From contig NZ_JARVWW010000042.1 in the NCBI RefSeq assembly GCF_029846715.1, positions 1 to 63,580 on the forward strand: 63,580 nucleotides of DNA, read 5' to 3'. The stretch comes from Bradyrhizobium nivariense. Lineage in GTDB: Bacteria; Pseudomonadota; Alphaproteobacteria; Rhizobiales; Xanthobacteraceae. This document shows positions 16,744 to 25,985 of this stretch, in pieces. The position numbers and the translations under genes were made by a program. The stretch's first letter is position 1. Each line of letters begins with the position of its first letter. The notes beneath the pieces are model-generated. The model ran no database searches. It had not been told where the DNA came from and worked only from the letters and a program-made list of their open reading frames with translations.

Positions 16744-17844
16744 ATGGACAAATCCCCCCTGATTCTTCTCGCCGCGGGCGGCACCGGCGGCCATCTGTTT
16801 CCGGCCGAGGCGCTCGGCGTCGAGCTGATCCGGCGCGGCTTTCGCGTCCGTCTCGTCACGGACGAGCGTGCGTTGCGCTACAGCGGGCTGTTCACCAAGG
16901 ACATGATCGACGTCGTCTCGAGCGAGACCGCGCGTGGCCGCAATCCGCTGCAGCTCGCCTATGCCGGCCTGACGCTCGCCGCCGGCACGCTGTCCGCCTA
17001 CAGCCTGATCAAGCGATTGAAGCCGGTCGCCGTCGTCGGCTTCGGCGGCTATCCGACGCTGCCGCCGCTGGTCGCTGCGAAATTCGCCGGCGTGCCCGGC
17101 ATCATCCATGACGCGAATGCGGTGCTCGGCCGCGCCAACCGGTTCCTGTCGAGCCGCGTCCGCGCCATTGCGACGTCGTTGCCCGGCGTGCTCGACCGCG
17201 ATCCGGCACTTTCAGGCAAGACCACGACGGTCGGCACGCCGATGCGCCCGGCGATCCTCGCCGCAGCTGGCGTGCAATATGCTGCGCCTGAGGTGAACGG
17301 TCCGCTGCGCCTGCTCGTCGTCGGCGGTAGCCAGGGCGCGCGCATCATGGCCGACATCGTGCCGGGCGCGATCGAGCGGCTCGAGCCCGCGCTGTGGAGC
17401 CGGCTCATCCTCACCCAGCAGGTCCGCGACGAGGATATGGCGCGCGTGCGTGCGGTCTACGACAGACTGAAGATCAATGCCGAGCTTGCGCCGTTCTTCA
17501 CCGATCTGCCGGCAAGACTCGCCTCCAACCATCTGGTGGTGTCGCGCTCCGGCGCCGGCACCGTGGCCGAACTCGCCGCGATCGGGCGGCCCTCGATCCT
17601 GGTGCCGCTGCCGGGCGCGATCGACCAGGACCAGTTCGCCAATGCCGGGGTGCTGGCCAAGGTCGACGGCGCGATCCGCATCCCGCAGACCGAGTTCTCG
17701 TCCGATCGCCTCGCCGCCGAGATCTCCGCCTTCGCCGCCGAGCCCGCGCGTCTGGCCGCCATGTCCGAAGCCGCCCGCGGCGCCGGCCGGCTCGACGCGG
17801 CGGAACGGCTGGCCGATCTGGTGGCCAAGGTTGCGGGAATCTGA
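16744..17844 (+). CDS. murG: UDP-GlcNAc:lipid I N-acetylglucosaminyltransferase
   Basis: 366 residues. It adds GlcNAc to lipid I, giving lipid II, on the cytoplasmic face of the membrane. It has the G-loop AAGGTGGHLFPAEAL (GGTGGH 12-17), GFGGYPTLPPL, HDANAVLGRANR and the donor-binding SRSGAGTVAELAAIGRPS..PLPGAIDQDQ region. The ATG at 16744 is chosen because the frame upstream of it runs through the dispersed repeat. Confidence 0.96.
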   Translation: MDKSPLILLAAGGTGGHLFPAEALGVELIRRGFRVRLVTDERALRYSGLFTKDMIDVVSSETARGRNPLQLAYAGLTLAAGTLSAYSLIKRLKPVAVVGFGGYPTLPPLVAAKFAGVPGIIHDANAVLGRANRFLSSRVRAIATSLPGVLDRDPALSGKTTTVGTPMRPAILAAAGVQYAAPEVNGPLRLLVVGGSQGARIMADIVPGAIERLEPALWSRLILTQQVRDEDMARVRAVYDRLKINAELAPFFTDLPARLASNHLVVSRSGAGTVAELAAIGRPSILVPLPGAIDQDQFANAGVLAKVDGAIRIPQTEFSSDRLAAEISAFAAEPARLAAMSEAARGAGRLDAAERLADLVAKVAGI

Positions 17845-17967
17845 CGCGAAAAAGCCCTTGTCTTCGCCTTCTAAAGCGGGGCATCCAGTAGGAAAGGCGC
17901 GCGGCTGATTTGGCCGTGACCTTCGCCAGATGCCGCCTTCGCGGGCGGCGAGGTCAGGGAACAGAGC

Positions 17968-19380
17968 ATGAGACTGCCGCGCGAGATCGGACCCATCCAC
18001 TTCGTCGGGATCGGCGGGATCGGCATGAGCGGCATCGCCGAGGTGCTGCTCAATCTCGGCTACTCCGTGCAAGGCTCGGACGCCTCCGACAATTACAATC
18101 TCGACCGTCTGCGCAAGAACGGCGCGAAGGTCTCGGTCGGCCACAAGGCGGAGAACGTCGACGGCGCCGAGGTCGTCGTGGTCTCCACTGCGATCAAGCG
18201 CGACAATCCGGAACTGACGGCGGCGCGCGAACGGCGTATTCCCGTGGTGCGCCGCGCCGAGATGCTGGCCGAGCTGATGCGGCTGAAGAGCTGCGTCGCC
18301 ATCGCGGGCACGCACGGCAAGACCACCACGACCACGATGGTCGCGACGCTGCTCGACGCCGGCGGCCTCGATCCCACCGTCATCAATGGCGGCATCATCA
18401 ACGCCTATGGCTCCAACGCGCGGCTCGGTGCGGGCGACTGGATGGTGGTCGAAGCCGACGAGAGCGACGGCACGTTCCTGAAGCTGCCGACCGAGGTCGC
18501 GATCGTCACCAATGTCGATCCTGAGCATCTCGATCACTTCAAGACCTTCGAGGCCGTGCAGGACGCCTTCCGCCATTTCGTCGAGAACCTGCCGTTCTAT
18601 GGCTTCGCCGTGATGTGCATCGACCATCCCGTGGTGCAAAACCTTGTCGGCAAGATCGAGGATCGGCGCATCATCACCTATGGCGAGAATCCGCAGGCCG
18701 ATGTGCGCTTCGTCGATCTGACCCCGACGGGCGGCGGCTCGAAGTTCAAGGTTGCGTTCCGCGATCGCAAGACAGGTCGCGTGCACGAGATATCCGATCT
18801 CATGCTGCCGATGCCGGGCCGCCACAACGCCTCCAACGCGACGGCCGCGATTGCGGTCGCGCGCGAACTCGGCGTGTCGGACGAGGCGATCCGCAAGGCG
18901 ATCGCCGGCTTCGGCGGCGTCAAGCGCCGCTTCACCAAGACCGGTGAGTGGAACGGCGTCACCATCATCGACGATTACGGCCATCATCCGGTCGAGATCG
19001 CGGCGGTGCTGAAGGCCGCGCGGGAATCCACCAATGGCAAGATCGTCGCCGTCGTGCAGCCGCATCGCTACACCCGCCTGCAATCGCTGTTCGAGGAATT
19101 TTGCACCTGCTTCAACGACGCCGATGCGGTGATCGTCGCCGACGTCTATGCCGCAGGCGAGACGCCGATCGAGGGCATCGACCGCGACCATTTCGTCGCG
19201 GGCTTGCGCGCCCATGGCCACCGTGAGGTGATCCCGCTGCCGGCGGCGTCGGAACTGGCGGGCATCGTCAAGGGCGTGGCGAAGTCGGGCGATCTCGTCG
19301 TGTGCCTTGGCGCAGGCAACATCACGCAATGGGCGTATGCCTTGCCGGATGAGTTGAAGGGCGCTGGGGTAGGGCAGTGA
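17968..19380 (+). CDS. murC: UDP-N-acetylmuramate--L-alanine ligase
   Basis: 470 residues. It starts the stem peptide by adding L-alanine to UDP-MurNAc. Signatures: HFVGIGGIGMSGIAEVL (11-27), AGTHGKTTTTTM (P-loop GTHGKT 114-119), EADESDGTFLKL, and DDYGHHPVEI in the C-terminal domain. Its TGA overlaps the GTG start of murB. The 123-base gap after murG carries no clear signal. Confidence 0.97.
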   Translation: MRLPREIGPIHFVGIGGIGMSGIAEVLLNLGYSVQGSDASDNYNLDRLRKNGAKVSVGHKAENVDGAEVVVVSTAIKRDNPELTAARERRIPVVRRAEMLAELMRLKSCVAIAGTHGKTTTTTMVATLLDAGGLDPTVINGGIINAYGSNARLGAGDWMVVEADESDGTFLKLPTEVAIVTNVDPEHLDHFKTFEAVQDAFRHFVENLPFYGFAVMCIDHPVVQNLVGKIEDRRIITYGENPQADVRFVDLTPTGGGSKFKVAFRDRKTGRVHEISDLMLPMPGRHNASNATAAIAVARELGVSDEAIRKAIAGFGGVKRRFTKTGEWNGVTIIDDYGHHPVEIAAVLKAARESTNGKIVAVVQPHRYTRLQSLFEEFCTCFNDADAVIVADVYAAGETPIEGIDRDHFVAGLRAHGHREVIPLPAASELAGIVKGVAKSGDLVVCLGAGNITQWAYALPDELKGAGVGQ

Positions 19381-20297
19381 GCTTCCCGGACATCACACCC
19401 GCTCTCAAAGCCGCGATGCCGCAACTCCGCGGCCGGCTGCTCGCCGACCAGTCGCTCGCCGAGCTCACCTGGTTTCGCGTCGGCGGTCCGGCGCAGGTGT
19501 TGTTTACGCCGGCGGACGAGGACGATCTCGCCTACTTCCTCGCGCATCTCGCAAGCGACATTCCCGTCTACGTCGTCGGCGTCGGCTCCAACCTGATCGT
19601 GCGCGACGGCGGCATTGCGGGCGTGGTGATCCGGCTGGCGCCGCGCGCCTTTGGCGAGGCGAGCCCGAGTGGCGACGTCGTCACCGCGGGCGCGGCCGCG
19701 CTCGACAAGCGCGTGGCGGAAGTCGCCGCGTCCGCCAATATCGGCGGGCTCGAATTCTATTTCGGCATTCCCGGCACGATCGGCGGCGCGCTGCGCATGA
19801 ATGCGGGCGCCAATGGCGGCGAGACCAAGGACGTGTTGATCGAGGCGCGTGGCGTCGGGCGCGACGGCACGAAGCACATCTTCTCCAATGCCGACATGAA
19901 GTTCATCTACCGCAACAGCGGCGTCGATCCCTCGATCATCTTCACCTCCGCGCGTTTCCGCGGCGAGATCAGGGATGCCGAGGCGATCCGCGCGCGCATG
20001 GCGGAAGTGCAAACCCACCGCGATGCCGCGCAGCCGATCCGCGAAAAGACCGGCGGCTCGACCTTCAAGAATCCGCCCGGCCATTCCGCCTGGAAGCTGG
20101 TCGACGCCGCCGGCTGCCGCGGCCTGCGCGTCGGCGGCGCTGAGGTCTCCGAGATGCACTGCAATTTCCTGATCAACACGGGCAATGCCACCGCGCACGA
20201 CATCGAGACGCTGGGCGAGACCGTGCGCGAACGGGTGAAAGCAAATTCCGGAATTGAGCTACACTGGGAAATCAAGCGGATCGGAAGTTCCGGCTAA
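19377..20297 (+). CDS. murB: UDP-N-acetylenolpyruvoylglucosamine reductase
   Basis: 306 residues from a GTG that overlaps the murC stop (GTGA). It is an FAD enzyme reducing enolpyruvyl-UDP-GlcNAc to UDP-MurNAc with NADPH. Visible are the FAD-contact stretches GVGSNLIVRDGGIAGVVI and GIPGTIGGALRMNAGANGGE, and SGGSTFKNPPG with the proton-donor serine typical of type I MurB. ddl follows after 22 bases. Confidence 0.96.
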   Translation: MSFPDITPALKAAMPQLRGRLLADQSLAELTWFRVGGPAQVLFTPADEDDLAYFLAHLASDIPVYVVGVGSNLIVRDGGIAGVVIRLAPRAFGEASPSGDVVTAGAAALDKRVAEVAASANIGGLEFYFGIPGTIGGALRMNAGANGGETKDVLIEARGVGRDGTKHIFSNADMKFIYRNSGVDPSIIFTSARFRGEIRDAEAIRARMAEVQTHRDAAQPIREKTGGSTFKNPPGHSAWKLVDAAGCRGLRVGGAEVSEMHCNFLINTGNATAHDIETLGETVRERVKANSGIELHWEIKRIGSSG

Positions 20298-20319
20298 TTT
20301 GGACAAGCGACGAGAGAAC

Positions 20320-21306
20320 ATGCGCATCACCATCCTCTTCGGCGGCTCCAACCGGGAGCGTCTGGTTTCGGTCGCTTCAGCCCAGGCGCTGCATCAGGCG
20401 CTGCCCGAGGCCGATCTCTGGTGGTGGGACGTCGAGGACAAAGTGCATGTCGTCCAGTCCAAGCAGCTGCTCGAACATGCCCGTCCGTTCGAGGACGAGT
20501 TCAAGCCGGGCACATCAGGCATTCCGCTGACGCTGGCGCTCGACCAGGCCAAGGCCGAAGGTCGCGTGCTGGTGCTCGGCCTGCACGGTGGACGTGCCGA
20601 GAACGGCGAATTGCAGCTGATGTGCGAGGCGCGCGGCGTGCCTTTCACCGGCTCGGGCTCGGCCTCCTCGCATCTTGCCTTCGACAAGATCGCGGCCAAG
20701 CATTTTGCCGCGCTCGGCGGCGTGACGCCGCCGACCAACGTTGCGCTGGACGAGATCGACGAGGCCTTCGCCGAATACGGCCGGCTGATCGCAAAGCCTG
20801 CGAAGGATGGCTCGAGCTACGGCCTGATCTTCGTCAACGCCAAGCAGGATCTCGTCGCCGTCCGCAATGCCGCCAGGCACGAAGAGTACGTGATCGAGCC
20901 TTACATCGCCGGCGTCGAGGCGACCTGCGGCGTGCTGGAGCGGCCGGACGGCTCGATCATCTCGCTGCCGCCGATCGAGATCATTCCCGGCGAGGGCAAT
21001 TTCGACTACGCGGCGAAATACCTCCTGAAGTCGACCCAGGAGATATGCCCGGGCCGCTTCACGGCCGAGATTACCGCCGCGCTGAAGCAGCAGGCGATGC
21101 TGGCGCACCGGGCGATGTCCTGTACCGGCTATTCCCGTTCGGACTTCATCGTCTCGGACAAGGGGCTGGTCTATCTCGAAACCAATACGCTGCCCGGCCT
21201 GACCAAGTCCTCGCTCTACCCCAAGGCGCTGAAGGCCGAGGGCATCGAATTCGTCGACTTCCTGCGCGGCCTAGTCGAGCTCGCCGTGCCCGGTGTGCGA
21301 AAATAA
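20320..21306 (+). CDS. ddl: D-alanine--D-alanine ligase
   Basis: 328 residues of the ATP-grasp superfamily, making the D-Ala-D-Ala used by MurF. Signatures: ILFGGSNRERLVSVASAQAL (replacing the more usual GGxSxEREVS), HGGRAENGELQ, GSGSASSHLAFDK, IAKPAKDGSSYGL and the metal/product site YLETNTLPGLTKSS. The ATG at 20320 follows CGAGAGAAC and begins directly at MRITILFGG. The N-terminal motif is somewhat divergent from E. coli Ddl, but location and the catalytic part support the call. Confidence 0.9.
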   Translation: MRITILFGGSNRERLVSVASAQALHQALPEADLWWWDVEDKVHVVQSKQLLEHARPFEDEFKPGTSGIPLTLALDQAKAEGRVLVLGLHGGRAENGELQLMCEARGVPFTGSGSASSHLAFDKIAAKHFAALGGVTPPTNVALDEIDEAFAEYGRLIAKPAKDGSSYGLIFVNAKQDLVAVRNAARHEEYVIEPYIAGVEATCGVLERPDGSIISLPPIEIIPGEGNFDYAAKYLLKSTQEICPGRFTAEITAALKQQAMLAHRAMSCTGYSRSDFIVSDKGLVYLETNTLPGLTKSSLYPKALKAEGIEFVDFLRGLVELAVPGVRK

Positions 21307-21340
21307 TTAGGATTGGTTAACGGCCGAAGCGGCGAAACGG

Positions 21341-21363
21341 CCGGTTTTGGAACCCAAAACCGG
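21341..21363. repeat. Perfect inverted repeat between ddl and ftsQ
   Basis: CCGGTTTTGG (21341-21350) and its exact inverse CCAAAACCGG (21354-21363) around a 3-base loop, followed by TAAAAT. Without a T tract it is a weak terminator; it could instead be an operator. Confidence 0.6.
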
Positions 21364-21431
21364 TAAAATGCCGGACATTGCGGCATAAATGCCTCACTGG
21401 CCTGGGCAAAAAGCTTACGCCGTTAACGAAC

Positions 21432-21448
21432 TTTACCTTTTGTTTACC
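21432..21448 (+). promoter_or_regulatory. CtrA-like site upstream of ftsQ
   Basis: TTTACC-N5-TTTACC, identical in halves and spacing to 6099-6115 and one mismatch per half from the CtrA consensus. An adjoining GTTAAC lies at 21422-21427. CtrA binds upstream of ftsQA in Caulobacter, which makes this placement plausible. Confidence 0.45.
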
Positions 21449-21656
21449 AGGACGTCCGAAGGTTAACGCTGGCGGCGCATATGACGCTTTGGCTGCCGGC
21501 GCGTGGACTGTTGCGGGTGTTGTCACCTCCAGCGAACGCTCTGAAGGGGAGAGGTTTTCTTCTGCTGAAGACCAGCACCCGGCCCGGCAAGTCCGAGACG
21601 TCATGTTCGCCAGGACCCGCGCGATGTCGCGGGCAAACTGTTGACGAGCTCGTGCA

Positions 21657-22697
21657 ATGGATGGAGCAGGAAGCCTCACTCGGTCGCTTTTCAGATCGCT
21701 GAGGCCCCAAGCTGACCTGAAGGCGGCCGCTATCGGAGCGGTCGTGCTTCTGCGCGAGTGGGTGCAGGACAAGCGCCAGGAAAGACTTCACGAGGCGCGC
21801 GCTGCCGCCAAGGACAAGATTAAGACCAAAGCCAAGGCCAAAGCCGTTGTCGAGCGCGAGCCGCCGCCGCGCGTTGTCGCGCTGGTCGAGCGTTATCTGC
21901 CGCGCCGGGTCGGGATCAGCATGACGGTGCTGCTCCTGATCGGAAGCTGCGGCTTCGGTATCGTCAAGGGCGGCCATCTCCAGGATTTCATCACGGCGGT
22001 CAACGACACCCGCAACGCGCTAGCCAATTCCGCCGGCTTCCGCATCACCTCTGTCGTGATCAACGGCCGCAAGCAGCTCAGCCAGGACGAGATCCTCGCG
22101 ATCGGCGGCGTCAGCGGCCGATCCTCGCTGCTGTTCCTCGACGCCGACGCCGTGCGCGACAAGCTCAAGGCCAACCCCTGGATCGCGGATGCGACCGTGC
22201 TGAAGCTCTATCCGGGCCAGCTCATGATCGAGCTCACCGAGCGCAAGGCGTTCGCGCTGTGGCAGGAGGCCGGCCGGCTCTCCGTCATCGCCGATGACGG
22301 CGCCGTGCTCGAACCCTATGTCTCGCGCCGGTTCCTGTCGCTGCCACTCGTGGTCGGCAAGGGCGCCGATACACAGGCCCGCGATTTTCTCGCTTTGCTG
22401 GCGCGCTATCCGCAGGTCAATTCAATCACCAAGGCCGCGATCTTCGTCGGCGAGCGGCGCTGGAATCTGAGGCTCAAGGACGGCCTCGACATCCGCCTGC
22501 CCGAGCAGGACGTCGGCAACGCGCTCGCGATGCTGTCCAGGCTCGACAAGGAGGACAGGCTGTTCTCCCGCGACATCGTTGCCGTCGACATGCGCCTGCC
22601 CGATCGGCTGGTGGTGCAACTGTCCGAAGACGCCGCCAAGGCGCGCGAAGATTTGTTCAAGGACAAGAAGAAGAAAAAGGCCGGGGACGCCGCATGA
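21657..22697 (+). CDS. ftsQ: Cell division protein FtsQ
   Basis: 346 residues. A long basic cytoplasmic tail (KIKTKAKAKA, about 55-65) precedes one helix (SMTVLLLIGSCGFGIV, about 92-108) and a periplasmic POTRA domain (ITSVVINGRKQLSQDEILAIGG), then the beta domain (ELTERKAFALWQEAGRLSVI). It recruits FtsL and FtsB. The C-terminus is strikingly lysine-rich. The start is uncertain because ATG 21657 has no strong ribosome site. Its stop overlaps the ftsA ATG. Confidence 0.92.
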   Translation: MDGAGSLTRSLFRSLRPQADLKAAAIGAVVLLREWVQDKRQERLHEARAAAKDKIKTKAKAKAVVEREPPPRVVALVERYLPRRVGISMTVLLLIGSCGFGIVKGGHLQDFITAVNDTRNALANSAGFRITSVVINGRKQLSQDEILAIGGVSGRSSLLFLDADAVRDKLKANPWIADATVLKLYPGQLMIELTERKAFALWQEAGRLSVIADDGAVLEPYVSRRFLSLPLVVGKGADTQARDFLALLARYPQVNSITKAAIFVGERRWNLRLKDGLDIRLPEQDVGNALAMLSRLDKEDRLFSRDIVAVDMRLPDRLVVQLSEDAAKAREDLFKDKKKKKAGDAA

Positions 22698-24016
22698 CCG
22701 GTCTTGATCGCACCCAGACGCCGAAGACGCGCCCGATGTCGCACAAGCGCTCCGGTCTCGTCGCCTGCCTCGACATCGGCACCAGCAAGATCGCCTGCAT
22801 GATCGCGCGGCTGAGGCCGTCGGCGCCGAGCGAAGCCCTGCGCGACCGGACCCATGCGGTGGAGCTGATCGGTTACAGCCAGATCCAGTCGCGCGGCATG
22901 AAGGCCGGCGCGGTGGTCGATCTCGCCGAATGCGAGCAGGCGGTGCGCCAGGCCGTCGGGCTTGCGGAGAAAATGGCCAAGGTGCGGGTCGAGTCCGTGC
23001 TGCTGTCGGTCTCCGGCGGCCGGCTCTCCGGTCAGCTGGTCGAAGCTGCGGCCGACATCCGCGGCGGCGCCGTGACGCCGGCCGACGTCAGCCGCGTCAC
23101 CTCCACCGGCATGCGCCACGCCACCGGCGAAGGCCGCACCGTGCTGCACGCGCTGCCGGTCGGCTACACGCTCGACGGCGTCAAAGGCATCCGCGATCCC
23201 CGCGGCATGGTCGCGCACCAGTTCGGCGTCGACATGAACGTCGTCACCTGCGACGCCACCGTGGCGCGTAACCTGATGCTGGCGGTGGAACGCTGCCACA
23301 TCAATGTCGAGGCCATGGCGGCGAGCCCCTATGTGGCCGGCCTGTCGGTGCTGACCGACGACGAGGCCGATCTCGGCGCTGCCGTCGTCGAGATGGGCGC
23401 GGGCACCACCACGATCGCGGTCTATTCCGGCGGCCGTTTCGTGCATGCCGCGGGTTTTGCGGTCGGTGGGCAACACATCACGATGGATCTGGCGCGCGGA
23501 CTCTCCGCGACCATTGCCGATGCCGAGCGAATCAAGACGTTATACGGGACCGTCATCACCGGCGGATCGGACTCGCGTGAGCTGATGTCTGTACCGACAG
23601 CCGGTGACGAGCAGGATCTGCCGCAGATCGTCTCCCGCGCTACCATCGCCAACATCGTCAAGCACCGTGCCGAGGAAGTCTTCGAAATGGTTCGGGACAA
23701 GCTGAAGGATTCGCCCTTCGCCTCAGAGCCCAACGGCCGCGTTGTGCTCTCGGGCGGGGCCTCGCAGCTCACCGGTCTCGTCGAGCTCGGAACGCAGATT
23801 CTCGGCCGGCCCGTGCGGGTCGGACGTCCGCTCGGTTTCGGCCGGCTGCCCAACGAGGCGAAGAACGCCGCGTTCGCGGTGCCGGCCGGACTCCTCGTCT
23901 ACCCGCAATATGTTCACCAGGAACATGTCGAACCGCGGCATACGCGGCAGCAGGTCAAGACAGGGACGGGCGGCTATTTTGGAAAGGTCGGACGATGGCT
24001 ACGCGAGGGCTTCTGA
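22694..24016 (+). CDS. ftsA: Cell division protein FtsA
   Basis: 440 residues of the actin-like ATPase that tethers FtsZ to the membrane. The phosphate 1 motif is in LVACLDIGTSKIACMIARL (about 23-41); the 1C/SHS2 region follows (VRVESVLLSVSGG), then phosphate 2 (VVEMGAGTTTIAVYSGG) and the adenosine motif (VVLSGGASQLTGL). The C-terminal GKVGRWLREGF is an amphipathic membrane-targeting helix. Overlap with ftsQ is ATGA; ftsZ follows after 87 bases. Confidence 0.96.
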   Translation: MTGLDRTQTPKTRPMSHKRSGLVACLDIGTSKIACMIARLRPSAPSEALRDRTHAVELIGYSQIQSRGMKAGAVVDLAECEQAVRQAVGLAEKMAKVRVESVLLSVSGGRLSGQLVEAAADIRGGAVTPADVSRVTSTGMRHATGEGRTVLHALPVGYTLDGVKGIRDPRGMVAHQFGVDMNVVTCDATVARNLMLAVERCHINVEAMAASPYVAGLSVLTDDEADLGAAVVEMGAGTTTIAVYSGGRFVHAAGFAVGGQHITMDLARGLSATIADAERIKTLYGTVITGGSDSRELMSVPTAGDEQDLPQIVSRATIANIVKHRAEEVFEMVRDKLKDSPFASEPNGRVVLSGGASQLTGLVELGTQILGRPVRVGRPLGFGRLPNEAKNAAFAVPAGLLVYPQYVHQEHVEPRHTRQQVKTGTGGYFGKVGRWLREGF

Positions 24017-24103
24017 TGAACCGGTTCCGCAATCTTCGAATTTCACCAACTCCCGCGGCCGTCGGCCGGGGCGAACCCACGCGCGCGTGATCGAGAGGCA
24101 AAC

Positions 24104-25918
24104 ATGACCATCAGCATCAATGTTCCTGATATTCACGAACTGAAGCCCCGCATCACCGTGTTCGGCGTCGGCGGCGCCGGTGGTAACGCCGTCAACAACA
24201 TGATCACGGCGGGCCTCCAGGGCGTCGACTTCGTGGTCGCCAACACCGACGCGCAGGCGCTGACGATGTCGAAGGCGCAGCGCATCGTGCAGATGGGCAC
24301 GGCGGCGACGCAAGGATTGGGCGCAGGCTCGCAGCCGGTCGTCGGCGCGGCCGCGGCCGAAGAGGTGATGGACGAACTCCGCGACCATCTCTCGGGCGCC
24401 AACATGGTGTTCGTCACCGCCGGGATGGGCGGCGGCACCGGCACCGGTGCAGCGCCCGTGATCGCCAAGATCGCGCGCGAGATGGGCATCCTCACCGTCG
24501 GTGTGGTCACCAAGCCCTTCCACTTCGAGGGCGGCCGCCGCATGCGCACCGCGGAAGCGGGCATCAACGAGCTGCACAAGGTCGTGGACACGCTCCTGAT
24601 CATCCCGAACCAGAACCTGTTCCGGGTCGCCAACGAGAAGACGACGTTTGCCGACGCCTTCGCGATGGCCGACCAGGTGCTCTACTCCGGCGTTGCCTGC
24701 ATCACCGATTTGATGGTCAAGGAAGGCCTGATCAACCTCGACTTCGCCGACGTCCGCGCCGTCATGCGCGAGATGGGCAAGGCGATGATGGGCACCGGCG
24801 AAGCCTCCGGCGACAAGCGCGCGCTGACCGCCGCTGAAGCCGCGATCGCCAACCCGCTGATCGACGACAGCTCGATGAAGGGCGCCAAGGGCCTCCTCAT
24901 CTCCATCACCGGCGGCAAGGATCTCACCCTGTTCGAGGTCGACGAAGCTGCGACCCGCATCCGCGAGGAAGTCGACCAGGATGCCAACATCATCGTCGGC
25001 GCCACCTTCGACGAAGCGCTCGATGGCCTGATCCGCGTCTCGGTCGTCGCCACCGGCATCGAACAGGCCGCGATCGCCCGCAACAGCCAGGCCACCAGCG
25101 CTCCGGTCGCGAACGCGGCACCGCAGGTACAGCAGGCTCCCGCTGCTCCCGCTGCTCCGGCCGCGGTGGCCGAGAGCCGTCTTGCCGATCTGACCGCACG
25201 GCTGCGCGCCGACAATCAGCGCATGGCCGAGCGCGCCCAGAAGCTGGAAGCGCAGATCCCGGCCGCCGGACCGGGCCAGTTCGCCGCCGCTCCCATGGCT
25301 CCGCGTCCGAACGTCGAGCGCGCTGCGCTCGCCGCCATCGCCGCCGCCGTTGCGGACGTGCCGCAGGCTCCCGCGCCGATGCAGACCTATGGCGACGTCA
25401 CCGTGCGCCCGATCGCGCAGAAGCCCACGCTGTTCCCGGAGCCCGAACAGGCGCCGATGGCCATGCATGAGCCGATGACGCCGGAAACCTTCATCCCGCC
25501 GCAGGCCGAGCGGGCGCCGGTCCGCACACCGCGGATGCCGCGTATCGAGGAGCTGCCGATGCCGGCCCAGGCCGAGCTTCGCCAGGCCCGCGGCGAGATC
25601 GAGGAAGAGACCCCGCAGAAGACCCGCCTGTCGCTGCTCCAGCGCCTCGCCAATGTCGGCCTCGGCCGTCGCGACGAGGAGAGCGAGGCGCCGATCGCAG
25701 CCCGTACCGCCGGTCCCGCGATGCCGCCGCTGCCCGATCGCCGGCCCCAGAAGACCGTGGCGCAGCAGATGGCGACCAGCGAGCCGGTGTCCGAGTATGC
25801 CCGCCGTCCCGCGCCGCAGGGTCTGGACATGCATGGCCGTCCCGCGCCTGTTGCGCCGGCGCCACAGGGAGACGACCATCTTGATATCCCGGCCTTCCTG
25901 CGGCGGCAGGCGACCTGA
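24104..25918 (+). CDS. ftsZ: Cell division protein FtsZ
   Basis: 604 residues of the tubulin-like GTPase that forms the division ring. The GTPase core covers about 15-320, with GVGGAGGNAVNNM (21-33) and the tubulin signature GGGTGTG (109-115). A proline/alanine-rich linker of roughly 260 residues, long even for an alphaproteobacterium, leads to the conserved C-terminal peptide LDIPAFLRRQA that binds FtsA. GAGAGG before the ATG is a good ribosome site. A strong terminator follows. Confidence 0.97.
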   Translation: MTISINVPDIHELKPRITVFGVGGAGGNAVNNMITAGLQGVDFVVANTDAQALTMSKAQRIVQMGTAATQGLGAGSQPVVGAAAAEEVMDELRDHLSGANMVFVTAGMGGGTGTGAAPVIAKIAREMGILTVGVVTKPFHFEGGRRMRTAEAGINELHKVVDTLLIIPNQNLFRVANEKTTFADAFAMADQVLYSGVACITDLMVKEGLINLDFADVRAVMREMGKAMMGTGEASGDKRALTAAEAAIANPLIDDSSMKGAKGLLISITGGKDLTLFEVDEAATRIREEVDQDANIIVGATFDEALDGLIRVSVVATGIEQAAIARNSQATSAPVANAAPQVQQAPAAPAAPAAVAESRLADLTARLRADNQRMAERAQKLEAQIPAAGPGQFAAAPMAPRPNVERAALAAIAAAVADVPQAPAPMQTYGDVTVRPIAQKPTLFPEPEQAPMAMHEPMTPETFIPPQAERAPVRTPRMPRIEELPMPAQAELRQARGEIEEETPQKTRLSLLQRLANVGLGRRDEESEAPIAARTAGPAMPPLPDRRPQKTVAQQMATSEPVSEYARRPAPQGLDMHGRPAPVAPAPQGDDHLDIPAFLRRQAT

Positions 25919-25943
25919 GGATTGTTACAATAAGGCAGACGAA

Positions 25944-25985
25944 AAAAGGTCCCGGCGGGAAGCTTGCCGGGACCTTTCCTTTTGT
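25944..25985 (+). terminator. Rho-independent terminator after ftsZ
   Basis: AAAGGTCCCGGC and its exact inverse GCCGGGACCTTT form a 12-base stem around GGGAAGCTT, flanked by AAAA upstream and CCTTTTGT downstream. It closes the division operon and separates it from lpxC. Confidence 0.88.

Larger units (their letters stand above)
21307..21656. other. 350-base intergenic region between ddl and ftsQ
   Basis: It holds a perfect 10-base inverted repeat (21341-21363), a CtrA-like tandem site (21432-21448), and further GGTTAA half-sites at about 21315 and 21461. It is likely the promoter region for ftsQ-ftsA-ftsZ. Short frames here do not look like real genes. Confidence 0.5.

Noticed and set aside
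24104..25918. Long minus-strand frames opposite ftsZ and other GC-rich genes
   Set aside because: They mirror the codon bias of the true genes and lack any recognisable motif.
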